The translations under genes were made by a program, and so were the position numbers. DNA of 64,000 nucleotides from NCBI GenBank assembly GCA_900618795.1, contig UYJD01000019.1, positions 248,001-312,000 of the forward strand, read 5' to 3'. Of this stretch, positions 41,905 through 53,993 are shown piece after piece; the stretch's first letter is position 1; every line of letters begins with the position of its first letter. Below the pieces are notes generated by a model. The model was given only the letters and a program-made list of their open reading frames with translations, was not told where the DNA came from and searched no databases. This DNA comes from Cyanodermella asteris. Taxonomy: Eukaryota > Ascomycota > Lecanoromycetes > Ostropales > Stictidaceae.

Positions 41905-44213
41905 TTTGACGATGCAAGATTAAGACAAAAGGAAGACTTGATGGTGTTGTTGATCGCAAACTCGACTCAGAGTGCCTATGATGATGAAGAAAAGGATCGT
42001 TGTTTGATCAAGGAGTGACTGTCTACTACGACCAAATGCGTAGAGATGGAAAAACAACGAGTGTGAAGAGCGACGAAACGAAGGTGACGGCAAACAAGAC
42101 GAAGGTAGAACAAGCATGCTGGGATGGTCAGGCTTATGTATATAGATGAAGCACGCAAGCGTTCTCAAACAGTAGGACTGAGGTGGTAGGATCCCCCGCG
42201 TGTCTGACTCGCTCTTCGACGTAAAGCTTCCAGACCTGGCGAGATAGCAAAGCCGTAAGGAGCAACGCTGCCACACGTATGCTTCGTTTTGGGAGCCTCA
42301 GCCTCCTGCGTACGCAGACCGGATAGAGAAACGCAAGAAAGCATGGTCCTTAATTCGTCAGGGCAGATGTCGAACCAGTCAGAGGTGGGGCCAGGTACAT
42401 GTTAGTAGCGGCCGTTATGGCTGTGATGTCTGGACGCGACGTTGTCACAGATCCCTGAAACGTAGAGAACGCACTGGCCTCATTCTATAACCGCGGGCAT
42501 TTGCGCAGTAGCTGGGCGTGACAGTAAATTCGATATCGTGGGTCCAAACAGATGTCATTTGCTAAGGGGCCATACACGCGGCCGCTGAGGAATGCTTCTG
42601 CGTTGTCGATGAGTATTGCAGCTGCGAGGATGCGTTTGAAATTATGCATCACATCTCGCCAAGCAGCTCGATAAACGGCAGACGCCTTCACCTGGATAAT
42701 GAGCAGCCATACCCGGCTATGCGATGGCAGTTCGCCTTTCCAGGGGCAGGTGGATGTTTTCTCGGCCAATTCGGAGTGGGAAGCCTAACCCAGAACACAG
42801 CTCAGAAATCCAAGGCGGGCGAAGCAGAGAGAGCTGAAACGCAGTGGCAGCTCGCTGAAATCGCGAATTGGGGACAAGCCGACGTTGCTGTCGTTGCGAA
42901 GTAGCAGCAAAGTAGTATCATCTTGATTTCATGGGGAAGGGAGTCCGAATCATCAAAGAACAGCCGCGCGGAAGCCGCTTATGTAATCCATATTCCTGAC
43001 CACATTTCCTCATCTCCGGCAGCAGCTTCATGCAGGATTCCTCTGACCTCCATGCAAGGCAGCTGAAATCATCTCATGCAGTCATTTGAGTTTGCTCTTG
43101 CAGGACTTTTGGACGATCTGTCACTGTGCATGTTGCAGTGTGCAAGATATATTCTCACCAATGCAGCGTCTCCGGCGGCTATGAAATTAAGGGCGTCTTG
43201 ATGACTGAAACAGGCCCTGAAACTCGTTCCCACTAACGCAGCCATCTGACATGGATTCACCTCATCGCCTGCTCCTTAACTAATATGTCTCTCATCTACG
43301 CGATGCACAGCTCTGCTCGCCTGACTGACGCGACTCCATCCACCAAACTTCGCCCCTCACACTTCTCCGGCCCGCCGTTGCCGCCCGGTCTTATGATGAT
43401 GCAGAGGCTTTGCTGTTCCTCTCGCAACATGATGCTCCGTGATGAGACCAGCGAAGGAAAGATAAGCATTTCTTCTACCGGAAGTCGAGCAACAGACCTC
43501 AAGGCGACCCATTGCTGGAGACCTCGTTGTCAGCTCGGCAGACCAACCTTAAACAGGGCAGATACGAAGCTTCATACAATCAAGTCATTGGGTTTGCGCT
43601 CCCCTCGTCTGTCTAATTGGGTCCGCTTGCTTCCAAAAGCGGTGGAAAGTATGTTCACAGGTGCGCATCTGGGCCTTGACCTCGCAGAGGCACTTCGGAC
43701 TTTGTCGTCCGCTTAGGTCGTCTTGTCTGCAAGCTGAAACTACACTCGAGCGTGACTGTGACTCCCCGCTCCTCCATGGCGTAGATCAAACGTCAACGTC
43801 GACAAAATGGCATGACTGTGTCAACATGCCTACCCCTGCCATCGCCGTTGCCGCAACGCAATTTGCGAGAAGTCTGCGTCCGCTTCGACGGAGAAGCATC
43901 TTTGCGTTGTTTCTGCAAGCGAACATCTGGGTCCGCGAATCATGGGTCCGTCTATGCAGCCCGTCTCATTTCTATCAGACACTCTATTTTATCATTCGCT
44001 ATCGTAGAGTTCGGTCTGCACGAACGCTCGCTTGGGCCCCAGTCTCGATACTCTTTACCACGATGACAGTTTTCTCTCCTCTTCATTACGCTCTTTGCTA
44101 CTTCTTTTCTTCAGAGTAGGCACTTGCCGCTTATTTGTTTTGAGGTCATCTCGATCTCGTCCGTTCCTTACAGATCTTGGTGGCGGGGCCACGAGACTCT
44201 TCCGTTCGCTACC
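41905..44213. other. Gene-free divergent interval
   Basis: About 2.3 kb upstream of two divergent genes. Short open frames (for example 43285-43716 on the plus strand) lack recognisable motifs and are overlapped by frames in other phases. The region presumably holds both promoters; C/T-rich DNA at 44060-44120 precedes the SAT4-type gene. Confidence 0.3.
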
Positions 44214-45551
44214 ATGGGTTATGTCAATTCAGCATCTTTAATGGCCATGGCCGTCTGCTTCCTTAATATTGCCACTCTCCTTTTGATACTGCGCTTTGTC
44301 GTACGACGAATTCAAAAGTTCGGACTGGGTTTGGATGACTGGCTCATCATTCCAGCCTGGTTTCTCTTGGTGGCGCTGTGTATTAATGCGGTCGTCGGGT
44401 GCGCCTACGAACGACTGGGGCTGGACCTAGGCCCCCGTCTTGATGCCGATGGCGAAGAAGCCATATTTGGGACGAACGACGCTGCTGCACAAGCAGATCA
44501 AGTAAGTTTCTTGCGATGATACATGTCGACTTATGGCTGACACATGTAGTTTGCCTACGTGTTCCAGATCTTGTCAGTTCCAGCAATCACCTTCGCTAAG
44601 CTATCAGTCCTGGCTTTCTATCGCCGCATGCTCTGCCCTGAGAAACTTGGACCGTTCCATCGACTGACAAAGATTGTCGTCATTGTCACTGCAGTATGGG
44701 GGCTGCTCTACACCTTCTTATATACCTTTCAGTGCGGCAGCCGATTTGAACAGGTCTGGAACCCGACTGAGGTGGCAAACCAAGGCGTGTGTCTTGGTCC
44801 TCGCCTAGATATATCCTTCACTGTCACTGACGCACTGTTTGACATTGTCATCCTGATCTTGCCAATCCGCAAGATTATGAGTCTACGCTTACCCAACGGC
44901 AAGAAGTTCGCCATCATTGGCGCGTTCGGCGTCGGTGGCCTCACCACCGCGGTCTCAATAACACGCTGTATTCAGGCCACTGGTATTTCTCTCCAAGGCA
45001 TCAACGACGAAGGCGACGAAGGCATGGCCGCATCCGTCTACATCTATTGGGGTCTCTTCGAAGTCGGCACCGCCGTCATCGTCGCGTGTCTTCCATCGCT
45101 GCAATACCTCTTCCGCCGCGTCCTGCCAGAACACCTGAGGAAATCACAGAACTCGGGTGAGGGAAGCGGTACCAAGTCGACACCGTCGCGCCTCAAGTCA
45201 TTTGATTTGCTTGAAAAAGCTAGCGTCATGACCCAGTCGACCATGGCGTCCCGCCGACCTAGCATCGCTTCCACGCCGCCAGTCTTCAGCTCACGCCCAG
45301 GTACACCTGCAATGGACTTTCCGCCGCCGCTGCCAGAAACGCCTGCGGCGTCGTTCACTGGATTCCATTCCCGGACGGCGACTCCGGTATCAACTACTCG
45401 GTCCCCGTTGTCGGGCCCGGGTTTTCATAAGAGGACCCCGAGCGCGATGAAAGTCGATAGTCCCGGGTTCGAGGGGATGATGTGCTCGCCGGCGTCGAGA
45501 TCGTCAACTGTGAAATCGCAGACGCCGTTGTTCGAAATGAAGAAGCATTGA
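44214..45551 (+). CDS. SAT4/Pth11-type seven-transmembrane (rhodopsin-fold) membrane protein
   Basis: Two exons, 44214-44501 and 44550-45551, give 429 aa. The 48-nt intron has a GTAAGT donor and a TGTAG acceptor. Seven hydrophobic segments fill residues ~5-290, beginning ASLMAMAVCFLNIATLLLIL. The family signatures are GLGLDDWLIIPAW after TM1-2, LSVLAFYRRM, LGPRLDISFTVTDALFDIVILILP and a GVGGLTTAVSITR-type TM6. The C-terminal ~140 residues are cytosolic and rich in Ser, Pro and Thr, with SRPGTPAMDFPPPLPETP-like phospho-motifs. There is no N-terminal CFEM domain. Proteins of this fungal rhodopsin-domain family are proposed plasma-membrane sensors related to Pth11; most have no known ligand. The start gives only seven residues before TM1, usual for CFEM-less members. 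Confidence 0.88.
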
Positions 45552-46366
45552 GTGTGGGACACTTTCTGGGATGGTTACGAATTTGCTGCAATACCCGGCG
45601 TTGGTGGAGAGTCTTTTTGTATGAATGCTGCTCGTACGCACGGTCGCTGGATAATACCACGAACATGTTCGAAGGTTGTTCGCTATGCATCCCATGCCAT
45701 CATGTTTGCCATAATGTCTCGTCTGCGCGATTGATCGTTCCATTTATCCTTGTTTCTGCGTCCTCGTTTCTGCATCCTCTTGAGACAGTCTATGCTCCTG
45801 GTACCAAGGTGCAGCGATGGAAGGTACATCAGCTTATGCGCAACAATTGCTCGGCTATAAGTCAACAAGTGAATATCTCAAAGAAGATTGTGAGTAGCGA
45901 TATCGCTGATTGTAGTCCACCCAAATCCCTGCATGGAGTTGATAGGCTGGCAGCCGAGGATGCGGCCGCCAACTCCGCAACAGATTCACCCATCTGTCCG
46001 GACTGTGATGTGGAGCAGCGACTCTGGGGAAGCTTTGAAGCTCCGAGCCCGCTTTCGTCAGCGAGGGGAGCTAAGGAGTAGCTCGAACAGCCTGCAAATA
46101 ATACTCGAGTTCGGCAATCGTTCATTGTTGACTTGTCCTCACAGTCGTACAAGTACTCGCCGAACAGAACTATCACATACTTAAGCCCAGATCTAACCCA
46201 TCTATGTGCTGAGTACTTTACCTTTGAAAATCCCAGCTGTTGAGTTGCATGCCAAAAGCTAAACCTCCCGTCAAGCTGGCATTTTTATCACATCGTTTGA
46301 CCACTGTGTATAATTGTAAGCATATATAGCACCACACTACTACACGAATCAGCACAATCTCACACA
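45552..46366. promoter_or_regulatory. Intergenic region upstream of the acyl-CoA synthetase
   Basis: About 800 bp. A TATA-like CATATATAGC at 46321-46330, about 40 bp before the ATG at 46367, is well placed for a core promoter. Nothing else is recognised. Confidence 0.35.
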
Positions 46367-48478
46367 ATGGCGCCCACCGACCCCAACAAGCACATGCAAG
46401 ATCTAACCCACCACACCTCAATCAACGACACCGAACGCTTCTGGCTCAAGCACGCTTCCGATCTAACCTGGGAGAAATCCCCCTCCGCAGCCTACAAATC
46501 CCACATCAAACGCCTCCCCTCCGGCGCCTCCCACCCCTCCTGGACCTGGTTCCCTGACGGCCGCATCAGCACAAGCCACAATTGCCTCGACCGGCACGTC
46601 CTCGCCGGCCGCGGCGACGCGCCCGCAATCTACTACGACTCGCCCGTCACGGGCACCAAGCAGCGCATCACCTACGGCCAACTCCTCGAGGATGTCGAGA
46701 CGCTGGCCGCCGTGCTAGTGGACGATTGCGGCGTCAAGCCAGGTGACAGGGTGCTGATCTACATGCCGATGATACCGGCCGCGGTTGTGGCGATGTTGGC
46801 GGCGAGTCGAGTGGGTGCCATGCACGCAGTTGTTTTTGGGGGTTTCGCGGCGGGGAGTCTGGCGCAGAGGATCGAGGCTGCGGGCCCGGCCGTGCTACTT
46901 ACGGCTAGTTGTGGGGTGGAGGGGAAGGGCAAGACGGTGGGGTATCGGGGCTTGGTTGAGGGGGCGTGGGATCAGGTTCAGGGGCGGAAGCCGGGGAAGG
47001 TGCTCGTTTGGGATCGGAAGGAGAAGCCTTGGGGTGTCCTTGAGGAGAGAAGGGGGGAAGTTGATATGAGAGCGGCGATGGAGAGGAAGAAGAGGGAGGG
47101 GAGGAGGGAGAAGGGCGTTGCGGTCAAGAGCGAGGACGGGTTGTATATCATCTACACGAGTGGGACGACGGGGAATCCGAAGGGCGTGGTCAGGCCCGCG
47201 GGTGGGCATGCGGTTCAGCTCAATTATACGATGAGGTATATCTTTGGGATCAAAGGGCCCGGCGACGTTATGTGGACGGCATCGGATGTGGGTTGGGTGG
47301 TCGGGCATACATATATCGTGTATGCACCTCTCCTGGCGGGCGCGACGACGGTCCTATTCGAAGGCAAACCGGTCGGGACTCCAGATGCAGGAACTTTCTG
47401 GAGGATCATCGACGAGTACAATGTGAACTCATTCTTCACAGCACCGACCGCATTGCGAGCAATCAGACGAGACGACCCCGATGCAAAGTTCTTCAAAGAG
47501 ATCGGAGCGAAAGGAGGTCTCCGCCAGCTACGAGCAATGTTCCTCGCGGGCGAACGAAGCGAGCCCAGCATCGTCGCACTGTATCGGGACCTACTAGCCA
47601 AATACTGTGCCCGAGACGCCCAAGTCGTCGACAACTGGTGGAGCAGCGAAAGCGGCTCGCCCATCACCGCAATCGCCACCAAACCCGGCGTCGGCCTGGA
47701 CCTCTCCAACACGCAACACTTCCGCGCGCTGCGCATCAAGCCCGGCTCAGCCGGCAAGGCCATGCCGGGTTTCGACGTGCGCTGCGTCGACGACGCCGGT
47801 AACGAAGTCGCTCGCGGCACTATGGGCAACATCGTCATGGGCATCCCTCTCGCACCGAGCGCCTTCACAACCCTCTACGAAGACGAAGAGCGTTTCTACA
47901 AGTCTTACCTAAAGCGCTTTGACGGGCGCTGGGTCGACACAGGCGACGCCGGCATCATCGACGAAGAAGGCTACGTGTCGATCATGTCCCGCGCCGACGA
48001 CGTGATAAACGTCGCTGCCCACCGCTTCAGCACTGGCTCCATCGAACAAGCTATAACCTCGCATCCCCTCGTGGCCGAAGGCTGCGTCGTCGGCATCCCC
48101 GACGAACTGAAAGGCCATCTCCCGTTTGCGTTCGTGACTCTCAACACGCCTGACCACCCCGAGTCCGCGATCCCGACTGACGAGCTCTTCAAGGAAGTCA
48201 ACGCGCGCGTACGGGACCAGATTGGGAGTATTGCGGCGTTGGGTGGGATGATACAGGGCAAAGGCATGATTCCGAAGACGAGGAGTGGTAAGACGCTGAG
48301 ACGGACGCTGAGGGAGTTGGTAGAGAACGCGGTGCATGGGGAGTTTGAGAATGAGGTTGGTGTACCGGCGACGGTGGAGGACAAGGCGGTGGTTGATGTT
48401 GCGAGGGCGAAGGTCAAGGAGTATTTCGAGAGCAGGGCGCATAGACATAAGGCGATCGAGACGCGGTCGAAGCTATAG
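46367..48478 (+). CDS. Acyl-CoA synthetase of the acetyl/propionyl-CoA synthetase (ACSS3) type
   Basis: A single exon of 703 aa. The ANL superfamily is shown by an N-terminal ACAS-type segment (INDTERFWLKHASDLTWEK), the AMP-binding P-loop YTSGTTGNPKG (about residues 263-273), the adenylate/acyl-pocket motif VDNWWSSESGSPI, the YVSIMSRADDVINVA hinge and the catalytic Lys in IPKTRSGKTLRR near the C-terminus. The enzyme activates a short-chain acid with ATP to acyl-AMP and transfers it to CoA. NWWSSESG and the overall pattern resemble ACSS3/propionyl-CoA synthetases more than cytosolic acetyl-CoA synthetase. No strong mitochondrial presequence or C-terminal peroxisomal SKL is visible; the C-terminus is RSKL, which is a weak match to a PTS1-like tripeptide (SKL) and could direct it to peroxisomes. 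An insertion of Lys/Arg/Glu-rich residues (about 235-255) interrupts the N-domain. Confidence 0.88.
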   Translation: MAPTDPNKHMQDLTHHTSINDTERFWLKHASDLTWEKSPSAAYKSHIKRLPSGASHPSWTWFPDGRISTSHNCLDRHVLAGRGDAPAIYYDSPVTGTKQRITYGQLLEDVETLAAVLVDDCGVKPGDRVLIYMPMIPAAVVAMLAASRVGAMHAVVFGGFAAGSLAQRIEAAGPAVLLTASCGVEGKGKTVGYRGLVEGAWDQVQGRKPGKVLVWDRKEKPWGVLEERRGEVDMRAAMERKKREGRREKGVAVKSEDGLYIIYTSGTTGNPKGVVRPAGGHAVQLNYTMRYIFGIKGPGDVMWTASDVGWVVGHTYIVYAPLLAGATTVLFEGKPVGTPDAGTFWRIIDEYNVNSFFTAPTALRAIRRDDPDAKFFKEIGAKGGLRQLRAMFLAGERSEPSIVALYRDLLAKYCARDAQVVDNWWSSESGSPITAIATKPGVGLDLSNTQHFRALRIKPGSAGKAMPGFDVRCVDDAGNEVARGTMGNIVMGIPLAPSAFTTLYEDEERFYKSYLKRFDGRWVDTGDAGIIDEEGYVSIMSRADDVINVAAHRFSTGSIEQAITSHPLVAEGCVVGIPDELKGHLPFAFVTLNTPDHPESAIPTDELFKEVNARVRDQIGSIAALGGMIQGKGMIPKTRSGKTLRRTLRELVENAVHGEFENEVGVPATVEDKAVVDVARAKVKEYFESRAHRHKAIETRSKL

Positions 48479-51400
48479 GGTGGCGGAAACCCTATTCGAT
48501 TTTATGACTGCATTTCATGTGAGTTGATCTGTTCCCAAAACTTGACAGCAAAACTTGTGACTGTGCTTGAGAGAATCCGATCGCATAGATTGGCATTTTC
48601 GGCAACGATGATGAACAGGCATATATCTTTTGTGATTTCCTTCGACTTCAATCTGGAATGTGGATTTCCGCAGGCTTTGATACGCGTTGCATCCAACATA
48701 CTACAAGGGGCTCACGGAGCAAAAGCACTTCGCAATAGTGAGCTGACCAACTCCTCAGCCACCCAAACTGTACAGCGCCAAGGCCACCACCCCTTTCGAT
48801 AGCAAGTCAGCATCTAGCTCACGGTTAAGCGCCCGAAGACACAAGTCTCCAGTCTGTCATTGACAGCGCTCAGCTAGAGTGTCAGGTGCCACTCATCAAA
48901 GCGCTTCGTCCCCATCAGGCAATGAGCCAAGACCCGAGGACACTTGTCAGCCCGCCTTTGGACCGGGATGAGGAGACTCGTTCCTCACGGTGGGCAGGCC
49001 TGCATGCGCAGGAAAGGTAACCCGCACAAGGGCCGCCGCAACCTATCAGAACGAGGACTGTTTCTGGCCCTGTCCTATGACTGCTCAGCAGGCAAAGGCT
49101 GAATCACAGAGATGTCGTCCACACACTCTGTAGCGAATGCGCATTGCCGATGCCGTGACATGATATCTTGTCAAACGAGTCACTCATCCTTCGAGAACTT
49201 GATCAGGGAGCACGGAGTTAAAGTATCACAGTCACGAACACGGACTTCAACGGGGACAATGACGAGGATATGGGAACGACGAGGCGAGAAGACGCGACGC
49301 GATCGTGTTTGATTAAAGAAAAAAGCATGGGAGGGGGCGCAACTCGCAAAAGAGGATGGTGAGCATGACTTGCCAGTCAAAGAGAGTGGTGACTCCGATG
49401 CCGAAAGAAGAGAACGAAAGAGATATTGGTCAGCGGGCACGTTTCGCGGATCAGCCACGCCAAACGAGCGGGAGGAATACTTCCAAGGGCGGCGTAAAAA
49501 TGGTAGTCTAGCGGGTTAAGATGCCGATCGCAAGACGTGCCCGAATTATACTTTGGTGGACTTTCGGGTGTTGCGATGCTTTCGTTGTAGTCCAACACAT
49601 TAATTTACGAACACGAAAAGGCTGTCTGCTCGCCGTGCTCGGTCGCGGATTTAGACGCTGGACGGCCAAGTGTGATTCATAATCAGTCGTATTCAATCCG
49701 GCAAAAGATCAGAGGCAGTGGGCTGCTAGTGAAAGCGGCCAACGTGGTGCTTGTCTCGATGCGAAACTGTTGATCCAGATTGGGGCGATAAACGTCCGAC
49801 ACCAGCAACCAATAATTCTCGACAGCTTCGTGAGATTCGAGACAACACGGCGCAAGCAACCTGCACGACTGCTGCAGTCAGAGCGGACAGGATCATGGTG
49901 AGACTGTCATCAGACTGACTGCTGTCAGAGTCGCCGCCGTTTGCTTTTCTTGTCGCGCGTTCTTTTTCTGTCAGCTTGTCGCTGTTGGCCGCCTATCGAA
50001 AAGTCACTCCAAGGCTGAGAGAGTCGTCCCCTGGTTCGAATCAACCTTCCAAGCTTGCGGGCCAAGCTACGTGCGCTCTGAAAATCACAAAAACTTGCTC
50101 GGAAAAGAGGCTCTACGGAAATGCAAGCTTCGTTAACTGTTCTTGCCTTGTTTTCTGTTTCGTATCGCCTCGTGGTTTTCTGTTATGCAACGACGCCACA
50201 TCTATCAATGCTCGAATGATCCGGTGTTGATTCCGCTGTTTCTGTTTGCTCCTGGTGATGCGTCTTGCTTCGACCGAATGCGACCGTGCCAGCTACGGCA
50301 CGCCGCCTCGCGTGCAACATCCCTTCGGGCCTGCGGCGTTGGTGCTTTGACGGAGGTGGCTCCAAGTACACTTTTCAAGTGGCGCTGCTACTGGTCGCCA
50401 ATTTGACGGCCAACAGCCTTGTCAGCAGAAGCAGCTGGAAGCTCTAGCAGCTCTGCTGGACTTTGCTATTCGTCGCCCGGCTGTCGGTATGGGGGGTCAG
50501 CTAGGGAAATTGACTCTCTTGACGCATCCAATGGGGCTGCGACGCCCCTATCGAAATCACTCGATGGGCTGCTCCACCAGCTCCAGGATTGCAGCCTCTC
50601 CACGTCCAGGACGCGGATTTCGGAGTCGTTACCTACCAGGACTCCAAGCTTGCAAGGATCAGGCCTGCGGTCGCCAAGACGATAGACAGGTCACAGGTGC
50701 CAGACAAGGCAAGGACCGCCAACGCTGCATGCAAGCTGGTGACGGATTATATGCTACTGCTGTGCTGTGAAAAACGGTGATCTGCGGTAGTCACCTCGCA
50801 CCGCATGGCTGCTGTTGGTTTTTCATGTTGTGGCACGAGGTCAGAGCAACCAAGTCCAGCAACGATGCTATTAGCGAGCTTCCATGATCCCATCTGCAGC
50901 CGTTCCACGAAGTGCTGATTAAAAGGTTTCGATCGCGGCGATATAGCGATCACCGGACCAGAAACATCGTGTCATCGGCGGCCGATTACAGTCTTAACAG
51001 CAACGGCAAAAAGGCCGGAAAAGAGCCTCGCTATGGGCTATTTCTGTCAGCTGCGGCTGCAGCGTGATTGGTGTTCCTGACAGTCCTGACCAAGCACGAT
51101 TGGGGCGAGCCGGCAGCGAGCAAGACAGCTGGAGGTGTGCCAGGCGAATCAGGACAGCCTGTGGCTTCAGGGGTTCGTCAAGCCCGCGGGTGGGAAATTG
51201 CAGTCTGTTCCTTTTCGGCCCTGCCAAGTTGGCGAGCTAATTGGTCGTCGCGCTCACACTCTCTCGTATCCGAAATTTGACGCCCAAAGCTAGTCTTCGG
51301 AAGCAGTATCTGCTGCCGCCCACGCTTCGACAACGCCGTTGACCTTCTCTCCGTACATATACTCGACCTGCCGGGTCTTTCCTCCTTCTTTCCTGCACAC

Positions 51401-51524
51401 ACACGCTCTCTCAGCCGTTCAATTCTCAGGTCTTCGCACCCAGTCTTTCGTTCCCGAACGTCCAACTACCAAATATAATACCCGCCTAATCAACGACTTT
51501 CAGTCAACCATCAACACTCTCAAA
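48479..51524. other. Gene-free interval before the second GPI-protein gene
   Basis: About 3 kb without a supportable gene. Short frames on both strands lack motifs. The final ~150 bp are a C/T-rich leader (CCTCCTTCTTTCCTGC at 51381-51396), with a weak TATA-like CATATACTC at 51355, typical of highly expressed fungal genes. Confidence 0.3.
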
Positions 51525-52097
51525 ATGCAGTTCTCCCAGATCATCGCCGCCTCGGCCCTTGCCGTCGCTGCCTCTGCTCAGTCCGCTGCCAACGGCACTG
51601 GCGTCGCCTACGTTACCGAGGTCGTCACTGCCTTGACCACCTACTGCCCGGCCGCCACCACCCTCACCCACGGCACCAAGACCTACACCGTCACTGCCGC
51701 CACCACCTTGACCATCACTGACTGCCCTTGCACTGTCACCAAGCCAGTTGCCACCTCTGCGTACGTTTCTTGCCCTTCGTCCAGGTACCCACGCCTCTAG
51801 CCAGCTCGACAAACTGCGATTCTCCCTCGCAAGCCACTCCAAATCTGAAGAGCTTTAGCTAACTCCCTTTCCAGTGCTCCCATTGCCACTGGCAACGCCC
51901 CGGTCTACGGCAACGGTACCGGCCCCGTCCCTACCGTCTCCAAGGCCCCGGCTGCTCCCTCCACCCAGGGTGGTGCTGCCCCCACTGGCGCCGGCGTCAA
52001 GCCCTCCGCCTCTGGCATCGCCACCGGCGCTGCTGGCCGCACCGTCCCCGCCGCTGGCCTCGCTGGCCTCGTCGGTCTCGCTGCTTTCCTCTTCTAA
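51525..52097 (+). CDS. GPI-anchored cell-wall glycoprotein with TEVVT/Cys repeat-like domain
   Basis: Two exons, 51525-51760 and 51875-52097, give 152 aa. The 114-nt intron has a GTACGT donor, a GCTAAC branch and a TCCAG acceptor. Residues 1-19 ([19 protein letters not shown]) are a signal peptide. The mature N-terminal part has the pattern [20 protein letters not shown] followed by [17 protein letters not shown]. This Thr-rich domain with Cys residues is found in many small fungal wall proteins, including clock-controlled CCG-6-like proteins. Then come Pro/Ala/Gly/Ser-rich linker sequences and a C-terminal hydrophobic GPI signal ([15 protein letters not shown]). The protein is likely an abundant, O-glycosylated wall component. 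The C/T-rich leader suggests strong expression. Confidence 0.88.
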
Positions 52098-53993
52098 GCG
52101 TCTCGCTTGGAGGAGCTTTGACAGTTTGAACAAACCTTCATAGCTCACGAGCCCGCCCTGCAGTGGTTTGTGCTTGAAGCAATGTACGGTGTGTGAGAAA
52201 TGTCCGGGCGTTGGGATGCTTCGGGAAACGCGGTCATGACAACTATAGACAATTTTTGCCCATTAAACCAAATGGGTCAAACGGCTTTTATTACATATCA
52301 TCAATATACCCACCTGTCTTCGGGATCTCATTACATATTCGTCGGTCCTGAGTCAGGATGTAATCGTGGTGGAATGTGCTGAGAAGTACAGCTCAGTGTG
52401 AAAACCCGGTGGTTCAGTTAGACATGGTTACCCAATGCATAACTGTTTCATCAACTTGATTGCCCGTAGCTTGATCTGTGATGTCTTCTCTTCGTATAGT
52501 TGTAATGTGTTGACACAAGTATGTCCGACAGATCGTTCCTGTTCAACATGACTTTTCCACCCCAGTCCAGATAACTGTACATGACTGTTCTACGCGCACA
52601 GCATCATGTCGAGTCCGCCGCTGCTGCCAATGCTCTGAGAATTCTCGCCTTCGTATTTCGGTCACCTCAAACCGCCAGTCTCAGCCACCCACCCATCACT
52701 TCCTGAAATCGTCTTCGGTCGGCCGTCAAGACAGAGCATCGTAGCACAGACGTTCCAACCAGCGGGATTGTTGCTGATCAACAAATCGTGGCACCAAGTC
52801 TGTCTTACTTCCGTTCCCCGCGATCGTTGGAATGCGGGTACAGTAACCGGGTCGGGCGATGCCGCCCGGAACCGAAGACTTTTTCTTTTTTCTTTTTATT
52901 TTTCGTGAATCGAGGGAATTTAGCCACCAATCAACCTCGTTACTAGGTAGGATGCTTGTTCTGCGCGATTTTTCGGTGCTCCCCGTGGGTCGGTGCTCGG
53001 AGTACGAGATCGTTGTTTGTGGGATGCGGATGAGATTTGGGACTTGCCTCACTTGCAAGGGTCTAACGATGGTTGTCTTTCATGATGTTTCTTCTACTGG
53101 AAGGAGGGAGCACGAGATGCTTTTTGATGCGCTGTGAGCGAGATCTGGGGTTGGGAATGTTGGGGCGTGCGTAGGGAGCTTACCGTGGTGAGATCGAACT
53201 GGCCGTTGGAGATGGACGATGCATTTCGACCACTGACATGTATTCTGCTACTCGTGAAGACGTGGATTCATTTATCGTAAACTTTGCGTAGCATTGCGGT
53301 CGGAGAGGCTTTTGCTCATCGGTGTGATCTGCGAGTCCACATCTACCTGACCTTTGTGCGCGCAGCGTCCTTCACGATATTTTTCTTCGTGGTAAAAAAG
53401 TACGATTTCTCGCGCCTTTCACGCCTTCAAATTTCGTGACGACAAATTCAACCATGCAACGCCGACGCTCTCACACTCGAGAAATGTGAATGGGAATGGG
53501 AATATAAAGGATCTGCTATACATCTGGCGCTACTGTAAGGGAGTTGGCCGGGTTATTACGGAGCATTTACTCGCCATATTCTACCCTCGCATAACTACTT
53601 CGAGCTGGCATTGCACCTTCAGTAGGAGCGTGAGCATCCAAGCACCGGCGTGCAACCGATTAAGTGCTTTTTCCTTTTCGACTGCAACGAGTTGCCCGGG
53701 ACTAGCAGCAGACAAACCCACAAGTTTGTATGTCCTTGTACCTGCCGAAGTGGTGTCAGAGACAAAGCCAACAGATGCTCCAAATGCGGAAGCTTGAACA
53801 GTCTCGCAACGGGCTTGCATACTCCTCTCCCTTTGTCCTCAAGACTATGTATCTTCCATACCCTCCCAGCAGTGAGATTTCCTGGCAGCCAATCTTTGTT
53901 CTTCTCCCCCTACGTCTGTCGACCAAGGAGGTTGTGACGGCAGCGCCTTCGTTCCCACGACAATCGAACGTCAAACCAGGCCACGATTTGACG
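52098..53993. other. Gene-free interval
   Basis: About 1.9 kb without a supportable gene. The frame of the following gene is open 264 nt upstream of its assigned ATG (from 53730), so its true start may lie further 5' than given. Confidence 0.3.

Noticed and set aside
50034-50046. GGTTCGAATC sequence resembling a tRNA B box
   Set aside because: No A box or acceptor-stem pairing can be placed at the right distance on either strand.
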